In this document: in pieces, positions 28,661 through 37,554 of the stretch
Layout: each line of letters starts with the position of its first letter
Position numbering within the stretch: the first letter of the stretch is position 1
Source of the DNA: Luteimonas chenhongjianii
Lineage (GTDB): Bacteria > Pseudomonadota > Gammaproteobacteria > Xanthomonadales > Xanthomonadaceae
Direction of reading: 5' to 3'
DNA length: 64,000 nt
NCBI RefSeq assembly: GCF_002327105.1
Contig: NZ_CP023406.1
Location: forward strand, 2,108,001 to 2,172,000
The notes under the pieces: model-generated
The model's database searches: none
The model's input: the letters and a program-made list of their open reading frames with translations, nothing else
What the model was told of the DNA's origin: nothing
Translations under genes and position numbers: made by a program

Positions 28661-29935
28661 TCACGCCGGCCCGGCGGCGCGAGCCACGATGGAGATGATC
28701 CCGTCCTGTGCCTCGGGCGGCAGGCCCGGGTATAGCGGCAGGCAGATCACCTGGTCGGCGATCGCATTTGCGTGCGGCAACCGTGCGGGGTCCGATGAGG
28801 GCAGCCCCCGATACATCGGAAAACTGCTGATCAAGGGATAGAAGTAGCGACGCGCATGGATGCCGACATCCTTCAAGGCCTGGTACAGCATGTCGCGTGA
28901 CAGCGGGTAGCGCGGACGCACCAAGATCGGGAAGTAGCCATGGTTGTGACGGAATGCATCGCTGCGCACAGGTGTGATCCCGGCCACGCCGTTCAGGCCC
29001 GCCTCGTAGCGCTCCACGACTCGTTTGCGCTGCGCCAGCGCCGCGTCGATGTGCTCGAGCTGGAGCAGGCCGAAAGCGGCATTGATCTCGCTCATCTTGC
29101 CGTTGATGCCCGGCGCGACCACGGTGGTCTCGTCAGCGAAGCCGAAGTTTTTCAGGTGATCGATGCGGCGCTTGGTGCGTGCATCCGGACAGACGATGGC
29201 ACCTCCCTCGAATGTGTTGAACACCTTCGTGGCGTGCAGGCTGAGCACGGACAGGTCGCCGTGGCGTAGGATGCTGCCGCCGATGTCCTGCACGCCGAAG
29301 GCATGGGCTGCGTCGTAGACAACCTTCAGCCCGTAGTTGTCGGCGATCATCTGGATGGCGTCGACATCGCAAGGACGTCCATAGCAGTGCACGGGCAGGA
29401 TTGCCGTGGTCTGTGGCGTGATCGCGGCTTCGATTTGCGTCGGGTCGAGGTTCAGCGTGCGCGGGTTGATGTCCACGAACACCGGCTTGATGCCATTCCA
29501 CAGCAGCGCATGTGAGGTCGCCACAAAGCTGTAAGGGGTGGTGATGACCTCGCCAGTAATGCGCAGCGCCTGCAGCGCGGTCAGCAGGGCTATGGTTCCG
29601 TTGGCGAACAGCGAGATGTGTTCGACGCCCAGGTATTCGGCCAGTCGAACCTCCAGTTCCCGATGGCACGGCCCGTTGTTGGTCAGGATCTGCCTGTCCC
29701 AGATGCCCTGCAGATAGGGGATGAACTCCTCCAGGGGTGGCAGGTGGGGGCGGGTGACATAGATTGGCTCCGGCTCACGCTCAGACGCGGGCAACGTCGC
29801 GGCTTTCGTGTGCGCCGTCCGCTGCGCTGCCGGCCCGAAGCCGGGCAGAGCGTTCAGCAGCACGCTGTCGACGGCGCTGCCATGAGTGGCAGAGGCGCTG
29901 TGCAACCGTGCAGATGAGGCTTCGTCGACAGACAT
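28661..29935 (-). CDS. VioA-like nucleotide-sugar aminotransferase (DegT/DnrJ/EryC1)
   Basis: This is a PLP-dependent sugar aminotransferase of 424 residues. The start ATG 29935 follows a GGAG 8 bases upstream. About 65 variable residues precede the conserved domain, an extension most family members lack. The core shows ILTNNGPCHRELEVRLAEYL, ISLFANGTIALLTALQAL, the PLP-phosphate region YDAAHAFGV, and the Schiff-base lysine in SLHATKVFNTFEGGAIV. This pattern is closest, from memory, to VioA/FdtB-type enzymes that make dTDP-4-amino-4,6-dideoxyglucose or a 3-amino isomer. It is the first gene of the sugar operon and has a sigma-54 promoter at 29990-30005. Confidence 0.88.
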   Translation of the reverse strand: MSVDEASSARLHSASATHGSAVDSVLLNALPGFGPAAQRTAHTKAATLPASEREPEPIYVTRPHLPPLEEFIPYLQGIWDRQILTNNGPCHRELEVRLAEYLGVEHISLFANGTIALLTALQALRITGEVITTPYSFVATSHALLWNGIKPVFVDINPRTLNLDPTQIEAAITPQTTAILPVHCYGRPCDVDAIQMIADNYGLKVVYDAAHAFGVQDIGGSILRHGDLSVLSLHATKVFNTFEGGAIVCPDARTKRRIDHLKNFGFADETTVVAPGINGKMSEINAAFGLLQLEHIDAALAQRKRVVERYEAGLNGVAGITPVRSDAFRHNHGYFPILVRPRYPLSRDMLYQALKDVGIHARRYFYPLISSFPMYRGLPSSDPARLPHANAIADQVICLPLYPGLPPEAQDGIISIVARAAGPA

Positions 29936-29989
29936 CGCAGACTCCAAGGAGAACGAGCGGTCGTTACGGCCGCCGGATGCCGCTGACGT

Positions 29990-30005
29990 TGCAAGAGGCG
30001 TGCCG
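29990..30005 (-). promoter_or_regulatory. sigma-54 promoter for the sugar-modification operon
   Basis: Minus-strand CGGCAC-GCCTC-TTGCA is a sigma-54 match with one change. The predicted start is near 29979, 44 bases before the aminotransferase ATG. It lies in the 304-base fliC-aminotransferase gap, which otherwise holds the fliC terminator and no visible gene. It puts the four sugar genes under RpoN like the basal-body genes. Confidence 0.72.
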
Positions 30006-30182
30006 GGGCGTGCGACGGCATCGGGTCCAAGGCCGTGCGCTGACTGCGGCCGTGGTCTCTCGTGACGCGGAGCTGCGAGTGGCCTCCGTTGCCCGGGGAG
30101 CGGCCTGGCTTTTCCCAAAGCCGGGATCCGCGCAGGAAGACCGGCACAGACTCACCGCGCGTCCAGGCTCTCCGGACAGCAT

Positions 30183-30215
30183 AAAAAAACCCGCCTCCGA
30201 TGCCGGAGGCGGGTT
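30183..30215 (-). terminator. Intrinsic terminator of fliC
   Basis: A perfect 12-base stem (AACCCGCCTCCG with its complement, 30188-30199 and 30204-30215) closes a 4-base loop. On the minus strand it is followed by seven U residues. It starts 25 bases after the fliC stop codon and should end the fliC message before the sugar operon. Confidence 0.95.
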
Positions 30216-30239
30216 CGATGTCGCACTACGGAGGCGGAA

Positions 30240-31070
30240 TTACTGCAGCAGGCTGAGCACGCTCTGCGGAGCAGACTTGGCCTGTGCCAGCATCGCGGTA
30301 CCGGCCTGCTGGAGGATCTGCGTCCGGGTCAGTTCGACCGTCTCCTTGGCGTAGTCGGTGTCCTGGATGCGGCTGCGCGAGGCCGAGAGGTTCTCGGAGC
30401 TGGTCTGCAGATTCGAGACCGCCGAGCTGAAGCGGTTCTGGATGGCACCCAGCTCGGCGCGGGCTTCGTTAACCGACTTCAAGGCGTCGTCGAGGGTCGT
30501 CAGCTGGGTAGCACCCGAGCCTGCGGCCATGCCCGAGATCGAGAAGGTGTCACTCGTCACGCCCGACAGCGCAGCCGTCATGTCCGTCAGCGCGATGTCG
30601 ATCTTGTCGTAGTCGGTGGCATTTGCGCCGACCTGAATGGAGATGGTGCCGCTAGCGCTGAGCAGTGCGGTGTCATTGAACTTGGTGTTATTGACCACAC
30701 GCAGGATTTCCGACTGCAGCTGCGTAACTTCCTTCTGCAGCGCGTCCTTGTCGTCAATGTTGTTAGTGCCGTTGGCGGCCTGCACGGTCAGTTCGCGGAT
30801 ACGCTGCAGGTTGTTGCCGATTTCGCCGAGCGCGCCCTCGGCGGTCTGCGCCAGTGAGATGCCGTCGTTGGCGTTGCGGGCAGCCTGGTCCATGCCGCGG
30901 ACCTGCGAGGTCATGCGCTGCGAGATGGCGAGGCCGGCGGCGTCGTCCTTGGCGCTATTGATGCGCAGGCCAGACGACAGACGCTGGATGGTGGTCGACA
31001 GGCTGGCGCTGTTGGTGGACAGGTTGCGCTGGGCGTTGAGGGCGATGGTGTTGGTGTTGATGACGGACAT
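30240..31070 (-). CDS. fliC: FliC, flagellin (short form)
   Basis: This is the filament subunit, 276 residues from ATG 31070, an upstream in-frame ATG being less likely. The N-terminal D0/D1 region ([40 protein letters not shown]) and C-terminal D1/D0 region ([20 protein letters not shown], then [20 protein letters not shown] and SLLQ) are complete. Only about 50 residues of central region remain, so outer D2/D3 domains are essentially absent; many xanthomonad flagellins are near 400 residues. The flg22-type segment [15 protein letters not shown] is almost canonical. It has two sigma-28 promoters, a strong terminator, and FliS and FliD nearby. Confidence 0.97.
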   Translation of the reverse strand: MSVINTNTIALNAQRNLSTNSASLSTTIQRLSSGLRINSAKDDAAGLAISQRMTSQVRGMDQAARNANDGISLAQTAEGALGEIGNNLQRIRELTVQAANGTNNIDDKDALQKEVTQLQSEILRVVNNTKFNDTALLSASGTISIQVGANATDYDKIDIALTDMTAALSGVTSDTFSISGMAAGSGATQLTTLDDALKSVNEARAELGAIQNRFSSAVSNLQTSSENLSASRSRIQDTDYAKETVELTRTQILQQAGTAMLAQAKSAPQSVLSLLQ

Positions 31071-31174
31071 GATGCAGGTCTCCTGGTATGGGGAATCCGG
31101 CACGGGAACAGGGCCTGGCCGGTGGCTCCGCAGGGAGTTGCCGTTGATTCGGCCCTGTCCTCTGCTGTAACCAA

Positions 31175-31200
31175 TAACGGCGTCTCGTCGTCAAGCTTTA
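31175..31200 (-). promoter_or_regulatory. sigma-28 promoter P1 of fliC
   Basis: On the minus strand TAAAGCTT, then GCCGTTATT with exactly 15 bases between TAAA and GCCG. This is very close to the enterobacterial FliA consensus. The predicted start is near 31167, leaving a leader of about 97 bases before the fliC ATG. Confidence 0.85.
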
Positions 31201-31247
31201 GTGCTGTTTTGCCGGCGATCCGCAGCCCGCTTCCGGACCGTTTCCAT

Positions 31248-31273
31248 TAACGGCGCGAAAGCTCGGAGATTGA
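31248..31273 (-). promoter_or_regulatory. sigma-28-like promoter P2 of fliC
   Basis: TCAA-N15-GCCGTTA on the minus strand, about 73 bases upstream of P1. The TCAA form is the one used before flgM, cheV and fliD in this window. A 7-base inverted repeat (GAGCGCG/CGCGCTC, 31272-31288) overlaps its -35 end and may be an operator or a weak end for flgL transcription. The rest of the 382-base fliC-flgL gap holds no visible gene. Confidence 0.5.
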
Positions 31274-31452
31274 GCGCGCAGCGCGCTCGGCGTTCGCAGA
31301 GGAGGGGGGCGGTTCCACGCGGCGGGTAGGGGCGCGGTAGGCAGCTGCCCCGGGATACTAGAAGCGGTGAGGATCCGCTATCGCAGACAGCCTGGGCGGC
31401 GCGTGAGCCCATACCACGCGCTGGACCGCAGGCGCTCAGGCAAATGCCTGGA

Positions 31453-32652
31453 TCAACGCATCAGGTCGAACAGCGACAGCCGCTGCATCTGCGTGAAGCT
31501 CAGCTGGGCCGCCTCGAGCGCGATCTTTTCCAGATTGAAACGGCCGATGGCGTCGACGTAGTCGAGATCGCGTATGCCCGAGAGCGTGGTCTGGAGTGTC
31601 ACGTCGAGCGCGCTGCGCAGCTCCGTCGCCTGATCCAGCGCAGCGAGCTGCGCGCCACCGCTGGCGCGCGTGTCGATGAAGTGGTTCTCGGCCATACTGA
31701 TGTCGCGCAGCGCACTGCTCAGCGCGTTCTGCTGCGCGGCGCGTTCGGCAGTGGTTGTGGGTGTCGAGGTCAGCGCCTGCAGCAATCCATCGAGCGTTGC
31801 GAAGACGTCACGCGTTTCGGAAGGCCCGATCTGGAACGTATCGCCGGCAGCGGGACTGCCGGTGATCGTCAGTTGCAAGCCGGCGAAGACAATCGCCTCG
31901 CCCGCCTTGTATGTCCCCGTGCCAACTGCGCCACCGCCGGCATCACGGACGATGTAGTCGCCACCGGCGCCGAACTCGACCTGGTAGCGTCCGCCATCCC
32001 AGGCAGCCGCATCCGTGAGCGTGAAACTCCCGATCTGTCCCGTGCCTGTGTTGGCGAGCGCCGCCCCAGCATCGAGCCGGCCGTTGCCGGTGCGCACGCG
32101 CAGAAATACCTCGCTGCCGGGCTTTGCGTCGGCTGCGAACATCTGCGGCGCGACCTCAACCTGCCGCTGCGTCTGGTCCCCGCCATACGCGACGCCGGCG
32201 CCGCTGCGCGCGAAGGGTGGATCGCCGTCCTGGGTGCCGCCGAACAGGAATCTCCCCATGCCATCGGCGGTGTTGCTGAGGTCGAGCAGGCCGTCCCGCA
32301 GGCTTCGAATCTCGGTCGCAATCGTCTTGCGGTCACTGTCTGACATCGTGCCCGTACTGGCCTGGATGGTCAGCACATTGATGCGGCCCAGGATGTCGCC
32401 CGCCTGCGACAGCACGTTCTCCTGCATGCTGAGGCGGTGACGTACTACATCACTGTTCTTTCCGAAGCGCTCGAGTTCGGCCACCGCGCGGTCCAGGCCG
32501 ACCACGGTACCGGCGCCGACCGGATCGTCCTTGCCGGTATTGAGCTTCATTGCGGTGGCGAGCTGCTGCTGCAACTTCGCGAGTGACGCCTGCCTGGTTT
32601 GCATGCTCGTCAGCGACTGCTGGTAACGCATGCCAGTGGAGATGCGGGTCAT
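31453..32652 (-). CDS. flgL: FlgL, hook-filament junction protein 3 (HAP3)
   Basis: FlgL joins the hook-associated zone to the filament. It is 399 residues. The N-terminal flagellin-like helix is conserved (MTRISTGMRYQQSLTSMQTR, LAKLQQQLATAMKLNTGKDD), the centre is a variable beta-rich part, and the C-terminal flagellin-like helix is IALEAAQLSFTQMQRLSLFD. It overlaps flgK by 4 bases and is the last gene of the flgG-H-I-J-K-L string. Confidence 0.95.
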   Translation of the reverse strand: MTRISTGMRYQQSLTSMQTRQASLAKLQQQLATAMKLNTGKDDPVGAGTVVGLDRAVAELERFGKNSDVVRHRLSMQENVLSQAGDILGRINVLTIQASTGTMSDSDRKTIATEIRSLRDGLLDLSNTADGMGRFLFGGTQDGDPPFARSGAGVAYGGDQTQRQVEVAPQMFAADAKPGSEVFLRVRTGNGRLDAGAALANTGTGQIGSFTLTDAAAWDGGRYQVEFGAGGDYIVRDAGGGAVGTGTYKAGEAIVFAGLQLTITGSPAAGDTFQIGPSETRDVFATLDGLLQALTSTPTTTAERAAQQNALSSALRDISMAENHFIDTRASGGAQLAALDQATELRSALDVTLQTTLSGIRDLDYVDAIGRFNLEKIALEAAQLSFTQMQRLSLFDLMR

Positions 32653-34526
32653 CGGCGGACGGCTCCGAGCAGGGACTGGAACAGATTGTCGGCGGTCGAA
32701 ATGAGCTGCGCGGCGGCCTGGTAGGCCTGCTGCAGCCGAAGCATATTGGCCGCTTCTTCGTCCAGATTGACGCCGGAAACGCTCTCGCGGGCCGCTTGCG
32801 CCTGCTCGTGAAGCGAAGCCTGTGCCTCGGCCGCATAGCCGGCTTGACGCGCGGCCGAGCCCACTGCCGTGGTAAGTCCGGAGATCGCCCCGTTGAGCGT
32901 CAGCGAACCGCCGTTGAGCGCCGCGCGGGTCTCGACGCCTGACAGCAACGCCGCATTGCCGTTGTTGCTCGAGCCCGGCGCGGTGGGCGCCATGATGAAG
33001 CTGTCACCGGCTGCCGGAATGCCGTCGAGGCTGACCGACCAGCCATTGGCGCTGATGGTGTCGCCTGGCGCGAAGGCAAACGGGCCATCGCCGTCGAGCA
33101 TGTATTGATTGGCGTCGAGAAATTCGATGGTTGAGGGCGTGCGCAGCGTGGGATCGCCTGCATCGACGATACGCACCGCCCTGGGCAGGGCGCTGCCGAT
33201 ATTCCCCAAGGCGGCCTGGATCTGGACGGGCGTGGCCGCCGCGATGCGGGCGGGATCGCTGATCGCCACCGTCAGGCCACGCGCTGTCTGGGCGGTTGGT
33301 TGAAGCAGGAAACGGTCGCCGTCCTGGGCGGCGCCCTCAAGCGCGAGCGCCATGCCGCCGACACGCAGCGGATCCGCGGCCGTGCCGGTCCCGGTGACCG
33401 TGGCTGCAACGCCGGTCATCGCGTCGGTCGCCGACCACGCGCCTGCCTGGAACTGCAGTACGAGGTTGCGCCCACTGACCGCACCGAGATTACCGATGCT
33501 GGCCGACAAACGCGCGGTGCCCGTGTTCGCGGCATGTCCGCTGACCGCTGGCGGAGGGATGTTGAAGAACGACCCGCCCATGTCGCCGTACTGGTCGACG
33601 CCCGCGGCGTGGTCGGCATTGAAGGTTGTGCCCAGCGCCAGTGCGATCCGGCCCAGCTCGGACTGCGTCTGGTCCAGCACCTGGCTACGGAACTCGAGCA
33701 ACCCGCCGATCGCGCCGCCCATGACGCGCTCGTCGAGACGGATCGTCTGTCCCTGGGTCTGCAGTGCGAGCTGTTGCCGTTCGGGGCGGTAAGGATCTTC
33801 CACCATCGTGAGCTGCGATGCCTGCACCCCCACCACGAGCGCCTGCCCGCCGGAGGAGAACACGTTCACAGCACCCCCGTCCTGCTGCACGGCCGCGCCG
33901 CCGGTCAGCGAGACCAGGTCGCGGATCATCTGGTCGCGACGGTCGAGCATGTCCGGCGATGCGGTCTGGGCACTTCCGATGTTGCCGTTGAGTCGGGCGA
34001 TTTCGCTGGCAAGCCGATTGACCTCTCCTGCGCTGGCGGTAAGCCCGCTGTCCACCTCGGTCGCCAGGCGGTCGAATTGTCCCTGCAACTGCTGGAAGCG
34101 CGTGCTCAGTGCGTTCGCCTGGCCCAACATGTCCTGGCGCTCTGCCGGGGCCGACGCGTTGGACGACAGCGCGCTGACGGAGTCGAAGAAGCTCGACCAG
34201 ATGCCCGAGATTCCGGTCGCTTTGTCGGACATCAGGGTATCCACCCGCGCCGACAGCGAGGACAGCTGCTCAAGCCGCGCCAGCTCGCCGCCGCTGTCGA
34301 TCAGACGCGCATTGGCGAGATCGTCGGCGACCCGGCGCACGTCGACGATCTGGGTGCCGCGGCCTACGTAGCCTGCGCCGATGAACTGCGGCGAGCGCGC
34401 TTCGAAATCCACCCGCTGGCGGCTGTAGCCGGGCGTGTTGATGTTCGCGACGTTGTGGCTGACTGTCGACAGGGCCCGCTGGAAGGCGAGCAGTGCGCTG
34501 GTACCGGTGGAGAGGATATTGGCCAT
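32649..34526 (-). CDS. flgK: FlgK, hook-filament junction protein 1 (HAP1)
   Basis: FlgK is the first hook-filament junction protein. It is 625 residues long. The N-terminus carries the rod/hook family signature (LSTVSHNVANINTPGYSRQR) and the C-terminal end the matching helix (GVNLDEEAANMLRLQQAYQA, then AAQLISTADNLFQSLL). A long beta-rich middle part separates them. It lies 8 bases after flgJ. Confidence 0.97.
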   Translation of the reverse strand: MANILSTGTSALLAFQRALSTVSHNVANINTPGYSRQRVDFEARSPQFIGAGYVGRGTQIVDVRRVADDLANARLIDSGGELARLEQLSSLSARVDTLMSDKATGISGIWSSFFDSVSALSSNASAPAERQDMLGQANALSTRFQQLQGQFDRLATEVDSGLTASAGEVNRLASEIARLNGNIGSAQTASPDMLDRRDQMIRDLVSLTGGAAVQQDGGAVNVFSSGGQALVVGVQASQLTMVEDPYRPERQQLALQTQGQTIRLDERVMGGAIGGLLEFRSQVLDQTQSELGRIALALGTTFNADHAAGVDQYGDMGGSFFNIPPPAVSGHAANTGTARLSASIGNLGAVSGRNLVLQFQAGAWSATDAMTGVAATVTGTGTAADPLRVGGMALALEGAAQDGDRFLLQPTAQTARGLTVAISDPARIAAATPVQIQAALGNIGSALPRAVRIVDAGDPTLRTPSTIEFLDANQYMLDGDGPFAFAPGDTISANGWSVSLDGIPAAGDSFIMAPTAPGSSNNGNAALLSGVETRAALNGGSLTLNGAISGLTTAVGSAARQAGYAAEAQASLHEQAQAARESVSGVNLDEEAANMLRLQQAYQAAAQLISTADNLFQSLLGAVRR

Positions 34527-34534
34527 TGGGGCAC

Positions 34535-35713
34535 TCAGCGACGCAGGAGCGCCTGGGCCGCGCGTTCTGCGGCCTCGGCGACGGTGTTGAGGGAGGCAGG
34601 CGCGGTGGCGCGCGTCGGCGAGGCGCTGGCGGCTGCACTGGCGTACTGCGAGATCGTCGACAGCGCACGCCCGAGGGTCGGGCCGTTGGCGATCGCGCTG
34701 AGCTTGTCGGCATAACGCGGGTCGGTGGCGTAGCCGGCCTGCTGCAGGGCGCCGGCGAAGCGGCGTACGTCGCCCCCGGCTTCCAGCGCCTGGCGATACC
34801 GCGGGTTCTGCTTGAGCAGGCGCACGTAGTCGGCAAAGCTTTCGGCCGGCGAGGCATAGGCGCGGAAGTCGGCGCGCTCGGTGTGGCGCACGCCGTTGCT
34901 GTATTCGTGGGTGTTGACGGTGGCGCGGTCGCCCTTCCAGCCGGTGGCCTTGATGCCGAAGAGGTTGTTGGCGGAGCTGCCGTCGCCACGCGAGATGGTG
35001 CGGCGGCCCCAGCCGGTCTCCAGCGCCGCCTGCGCGACCAGCGCCTTGGCGTCCACGCCCAGTTCGCGCGCGGCGGCCTGGGCATGCGACCAGATCGATG
35101 CCACGAAACGCTCCGGCGAACGCGGCGCGAAGCTCTCCGCCGCCGCGCGCGAGGCCTGTTCCAGCGCCGCGGGTGCCTGCGCCACGGCCGCGGCCGCGAT
35201 GCGTGCGCCGCCGGTGGCGGCGTCGGCCAGTGGACGGGCGCGCGCCATGAGGCTGTCGATGAAGCCGTCCATCGGCGAGCGCGATGCATCCCCGGATGCG
35301 GCCTGGGTCATCGGTCGGCCGGCGATCAGGTCGAGCGTCTGCGCGCCGAGCGCCTCCGGCAATGCGGCCATGCCGCCGCCGATGTCCAGCGCGTCGTCCA
35401 GCGGCGCGGCAGGCGGCGCGATGCGCGTGTCGAGTGCCGGCCCGTCAGTACCACCGCCGAGCTGGCGTGCGATCACCTTGGCCAGTCCCAGGCCTTCGCC
35501 ATCGGTCAGAGACTTGGCCAGTCGCTGGTCGTAGAGGTCGCGGTAAAGCTGGTTTTCGCCCGGAAACAGTGCATCGCCGAAGCTCGCATCGCGCATGCTC
35601 TTGATCAGCTGCTGGGCGAACACGCCCTCGAACTCGCGCGCAGCCTTGTCGATGCGCGCGGCATCGGGCCGTTGCACCGGATTGAGCTCGACAGGGGCGG
35701 CGGCGATGCGCAT
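34535..35713 (-). CDS. flgJ: FlgJ, rod cap protein with muramidase domain
   Basis: FlgJ assembles the rod and cuts peptidoglycan so the rod can pass. The product from ATG 35713 is 392 residues. The N-terminal rod-cap domain is about 15-110 (FEGVFAQQLIKSMRDASFGD). The C-terminal glucosaminidase domain is about 210-345, with catalytic Glu in AQAALETGWGRRTI and NNLFGIKATGWKG nearby. A variable Ala-rich linker sits between, and about 40 Ala/Ser-rich residues follow. It is the dual-domain form of gamma- and betaproteobacteria. Only one base separates it from flgI. Confidence 0.96.
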   Translation of the reverse strand: MRIAAAPVELNPVQRPDAARIDKAAREFEGVFAQQLIKSMRDASFGDALFPGENQLYRDLYDQRLAKSLTDGEGLGLAKVIARQLGGGTDGPALDTRIAPPAAPLDDALDIGGGMAALPEALGAQTLDLIAGRPMTQAASGDASRSPMDGFIDSLMARARPLADAATGGARIAAAAVAQAPAALEQASRAAAESFAPRSPERFVASIWSHAQAAARELGVDAKALVAQAALETGWGRRTISRGDGSSANNLFGIKATGWKGDRATVNTHEYSNGVRHTERADFRAYASPAESFADYVRLLKQNPRYRQALEAGGDVRRFAGALQQAGYATDPRYADKLSAIANGPTLGRALSTISQYASAAASASPTRATAPASLNTVAEAAERAAQALLRR

Positions 35714-35714
35714 G

Positions 35715-36833
35715 TCAGATGACCTCGAGCTCCGCGCGCAGCGCACCGGCCTGCTTGAGCGCTTCGAGAATGGCGATCAGGTCCCCGGGCGCCGCGCCGA
35801 CCGCATTGACCGCGCGCACGATCTCGTCGAGCGACGAGCCGCCGGCGAAGCGGAACATCCGGCTGCCGTCCTGGTCCACCGAGACGTCCGAGCGCGGGGT
35901 GATGACCGAGTTGCCGCGTCCGAAGGCCTCGGGCTGGCTCACGTCCACGCTTTCGGTGATGGTCACGCTGAGCGAGCCGTGGGCGATCGCCGCCGGCAGC
36001 ACGCGCACCTGCGCGCCCATGACCACGGTGCCGGTACGCGAATTGACGATCACCTTGGCAGGCGCGGTGCCGGGCGACAGCTCGACGTTCTCCACCTCGG
36101 CCAGGAAGCCGATGCGCGCGCCGGGGTCGAACGGGGCGCGCACGGCCACGGTGACCCCGTCCACGGCCCGCGCGGTGCCCGGGCCGAAACGCGCGTCGAG
36201 CGCGCGCACCATGTTGGAGACGGTGCTGAAGTCGGCGCGGTTGAGATTGAGGGTCAGCTCGCCGCTGTCGCCGAAACCACCGGCCACTTCGCGCTCGACC
36301 ATCGCGCCGTTCGGAATCCGGCCCACGCTCGGCACGTTCACCGACACCCGCGAGCCGTCGCGACCCTGGGCGCCGAAGCCGCCCACCACCAGGCTGCCCT
36401 GGGCGATCGCATAGACCTGGCCGTCGGCGCCCTTGAGCGGCGCCATCAATAGGGTGCCGCCGCGCAGCGAGACCGCGTTGGCGATCGACGAGACGGTGAT
36501 GTCGATGGTCTGGCCGGGCTTGGCGAACGGCGGCAGCTCGGCGTGGATCGCCACGGCGGCGACGTTCTTGAGCTGCGGGTTGACATTGGCCGGCACGGTC
36601 ACGCCCAGCTCGTTGAGCATGTTGCGCAGGCTCTGCACGGTGAAGGGCGACTGGCTGGTGCGGTCGCCGCTGCCGTCCAGGCCGACGACCAGGCCGTAGC
36701 CGACCAGCGCATTGCCGCGCACGCCGCCCACCGACGCCAGATCCTTGACGCGCTCCTGCGCGTGCACGGGCGAGGCCAGCGTGGCGAGGGCCAGCAGAGC
36801 AAGCGGCAGCAGGCGGAGCAGGGAAGTACGCAT
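35715..36833 (-). CDS. flgI: FlgI, flagellar P-ring protein
   Basis: FlgI forms the periplasmic P ring. It is 372 residues with a cleavable signal peptide ([20 protein letters not shown] followed by QERVKDLAS). The family core is present: [38 protein letters not shown], and the C-terminal [20 protein letters not shown]. It is one base before flgJ and 18 bases after flgH. FlgA at 43773 is its expected assembly chaperone. Confidence 0.97.
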   Translation of the reverse strand: MRTSLLRLLPLALLALATLASPVHAQERVKDLASVGGVRGNALVGYGLVVGLDGSGDRTSQSPFTVQSLRNMLNELGVTVPANVNPQLKNVAAVAIHAELPPFAKPGQTIDITVSSIANAVSLRGGTLLMAPLKGADGQVYAIAQGSLVVGGFGAQGRDGSRVSVNVPSVGRIPNGAMVEREVAGGFGDSGELTLNLNRADFSTVSNMVRALDARFGPGTARAVDGVTVAVRAPFDPGARIGFLAEVENVELSPGTAPAKVIVNSRTGTVVMGAQVRVLPAAIAHGSLSVTITESVDVSQPEAFGRGNSVITPRSDVSVDQDGSRMFRFAGGSSLDEIVRAVNAVGAAPGDLIAILEALKQAGALRAELEVI

Positions 36834-36850
36834 GGCGGTCCGGTGGAAAC

Positions 36851-37546
36851 TCAGTAGGGATACAGGCGCGAATGGAAGAACCGGCCGAGCCAGCCCATCG
36901 CGTTCGACTGGGCGATCGCGCCGCGGCCGCCATAGACGATGCGTGCATCGCCCACCCGGCTCGACATGACGGTGTTGTCCGGGCCGATGTCGGCCGGGCG
37001 CACGATGCCCTGTACCTGCACGAGCTCGTTGCCCTGGTTGAGGCGGATCTGCTTGCTGCCTTCCACGACCAGGTTGCCGTTGGGCAGGCGCTGGACGACG
37101 GTCACGGTCACGTTGCCCTGCAGGCGGTTGCTCTGCGCGCTGCGGCCGCTCGCGTCGAAATCGCGGCTGCCGCTCGCCGAGGCGCTGAGCACGTCGCGGC
37201 CGCCGATGGTGACGGGCGCGCCGAACACCTGGGGCACGCCGATGTCGATGCTGCTTTCCTTGCCCACCTGGGTGCTGGCATTGGTCTGGGCGTTGGTGTT
37301 CTCGATCAGCTGGATGGTCAGCAGATCGCCGACGTCACGCGCGCGGCGGTCGGCGAACAACGACATGCCGCTGCCGCCACCGGCCTGGTAGATCGCACCG
37401 GGCGAGGCCTGGGCGGGCAGGGCGACGACCGGCTGGATCGGCGCCATGGCCGGATAGGGGCGAACGTCACCGGCAGCGACGCAGCCTGCCAGCAGTGCGG
37501 ACAGGGCCAGCACGGCGACACGGCGGAAGGAGTGGGCACGGGTCAT
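36851..37546 (-). CDS. flgH: FlgH, flagellar L-ring lipoprotein
   Basis: FlgH forms the outer-membrane L ring. It is 231 residues with a lipoprotein signal peptide whose lipobox is LLAGC, placing the lipidated Cys at residue 22. The conserved parts are [55 protein letters not shown], and the C-terminal [17 protein letters not shown]. It lies 8 bases after flgG. Confidence 0.97.
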   Translation of the reverse strand: MTRAHSFRRVAVLALSALLAGCVAAGDVRPYPAMAPIQPVVALPAQASPGAIYQAGGGSGMSLFADRRARDVGDLLTIQLIENTNAQTNASTQVGKESSIDIGVPQVFGAPVTIGGRDVLSASASGSRDFDASGRSAQSNRLQGNVTVTVVQRLPNGNLVVEGSKQIRLNQGNELVQVQGIVRPADIGPDNTVMSSRVGDARIVYGGRGAIAQSNAMGWLGRFFHSRLYPY

Positions 37547-37554
37547 CGCAGTGC

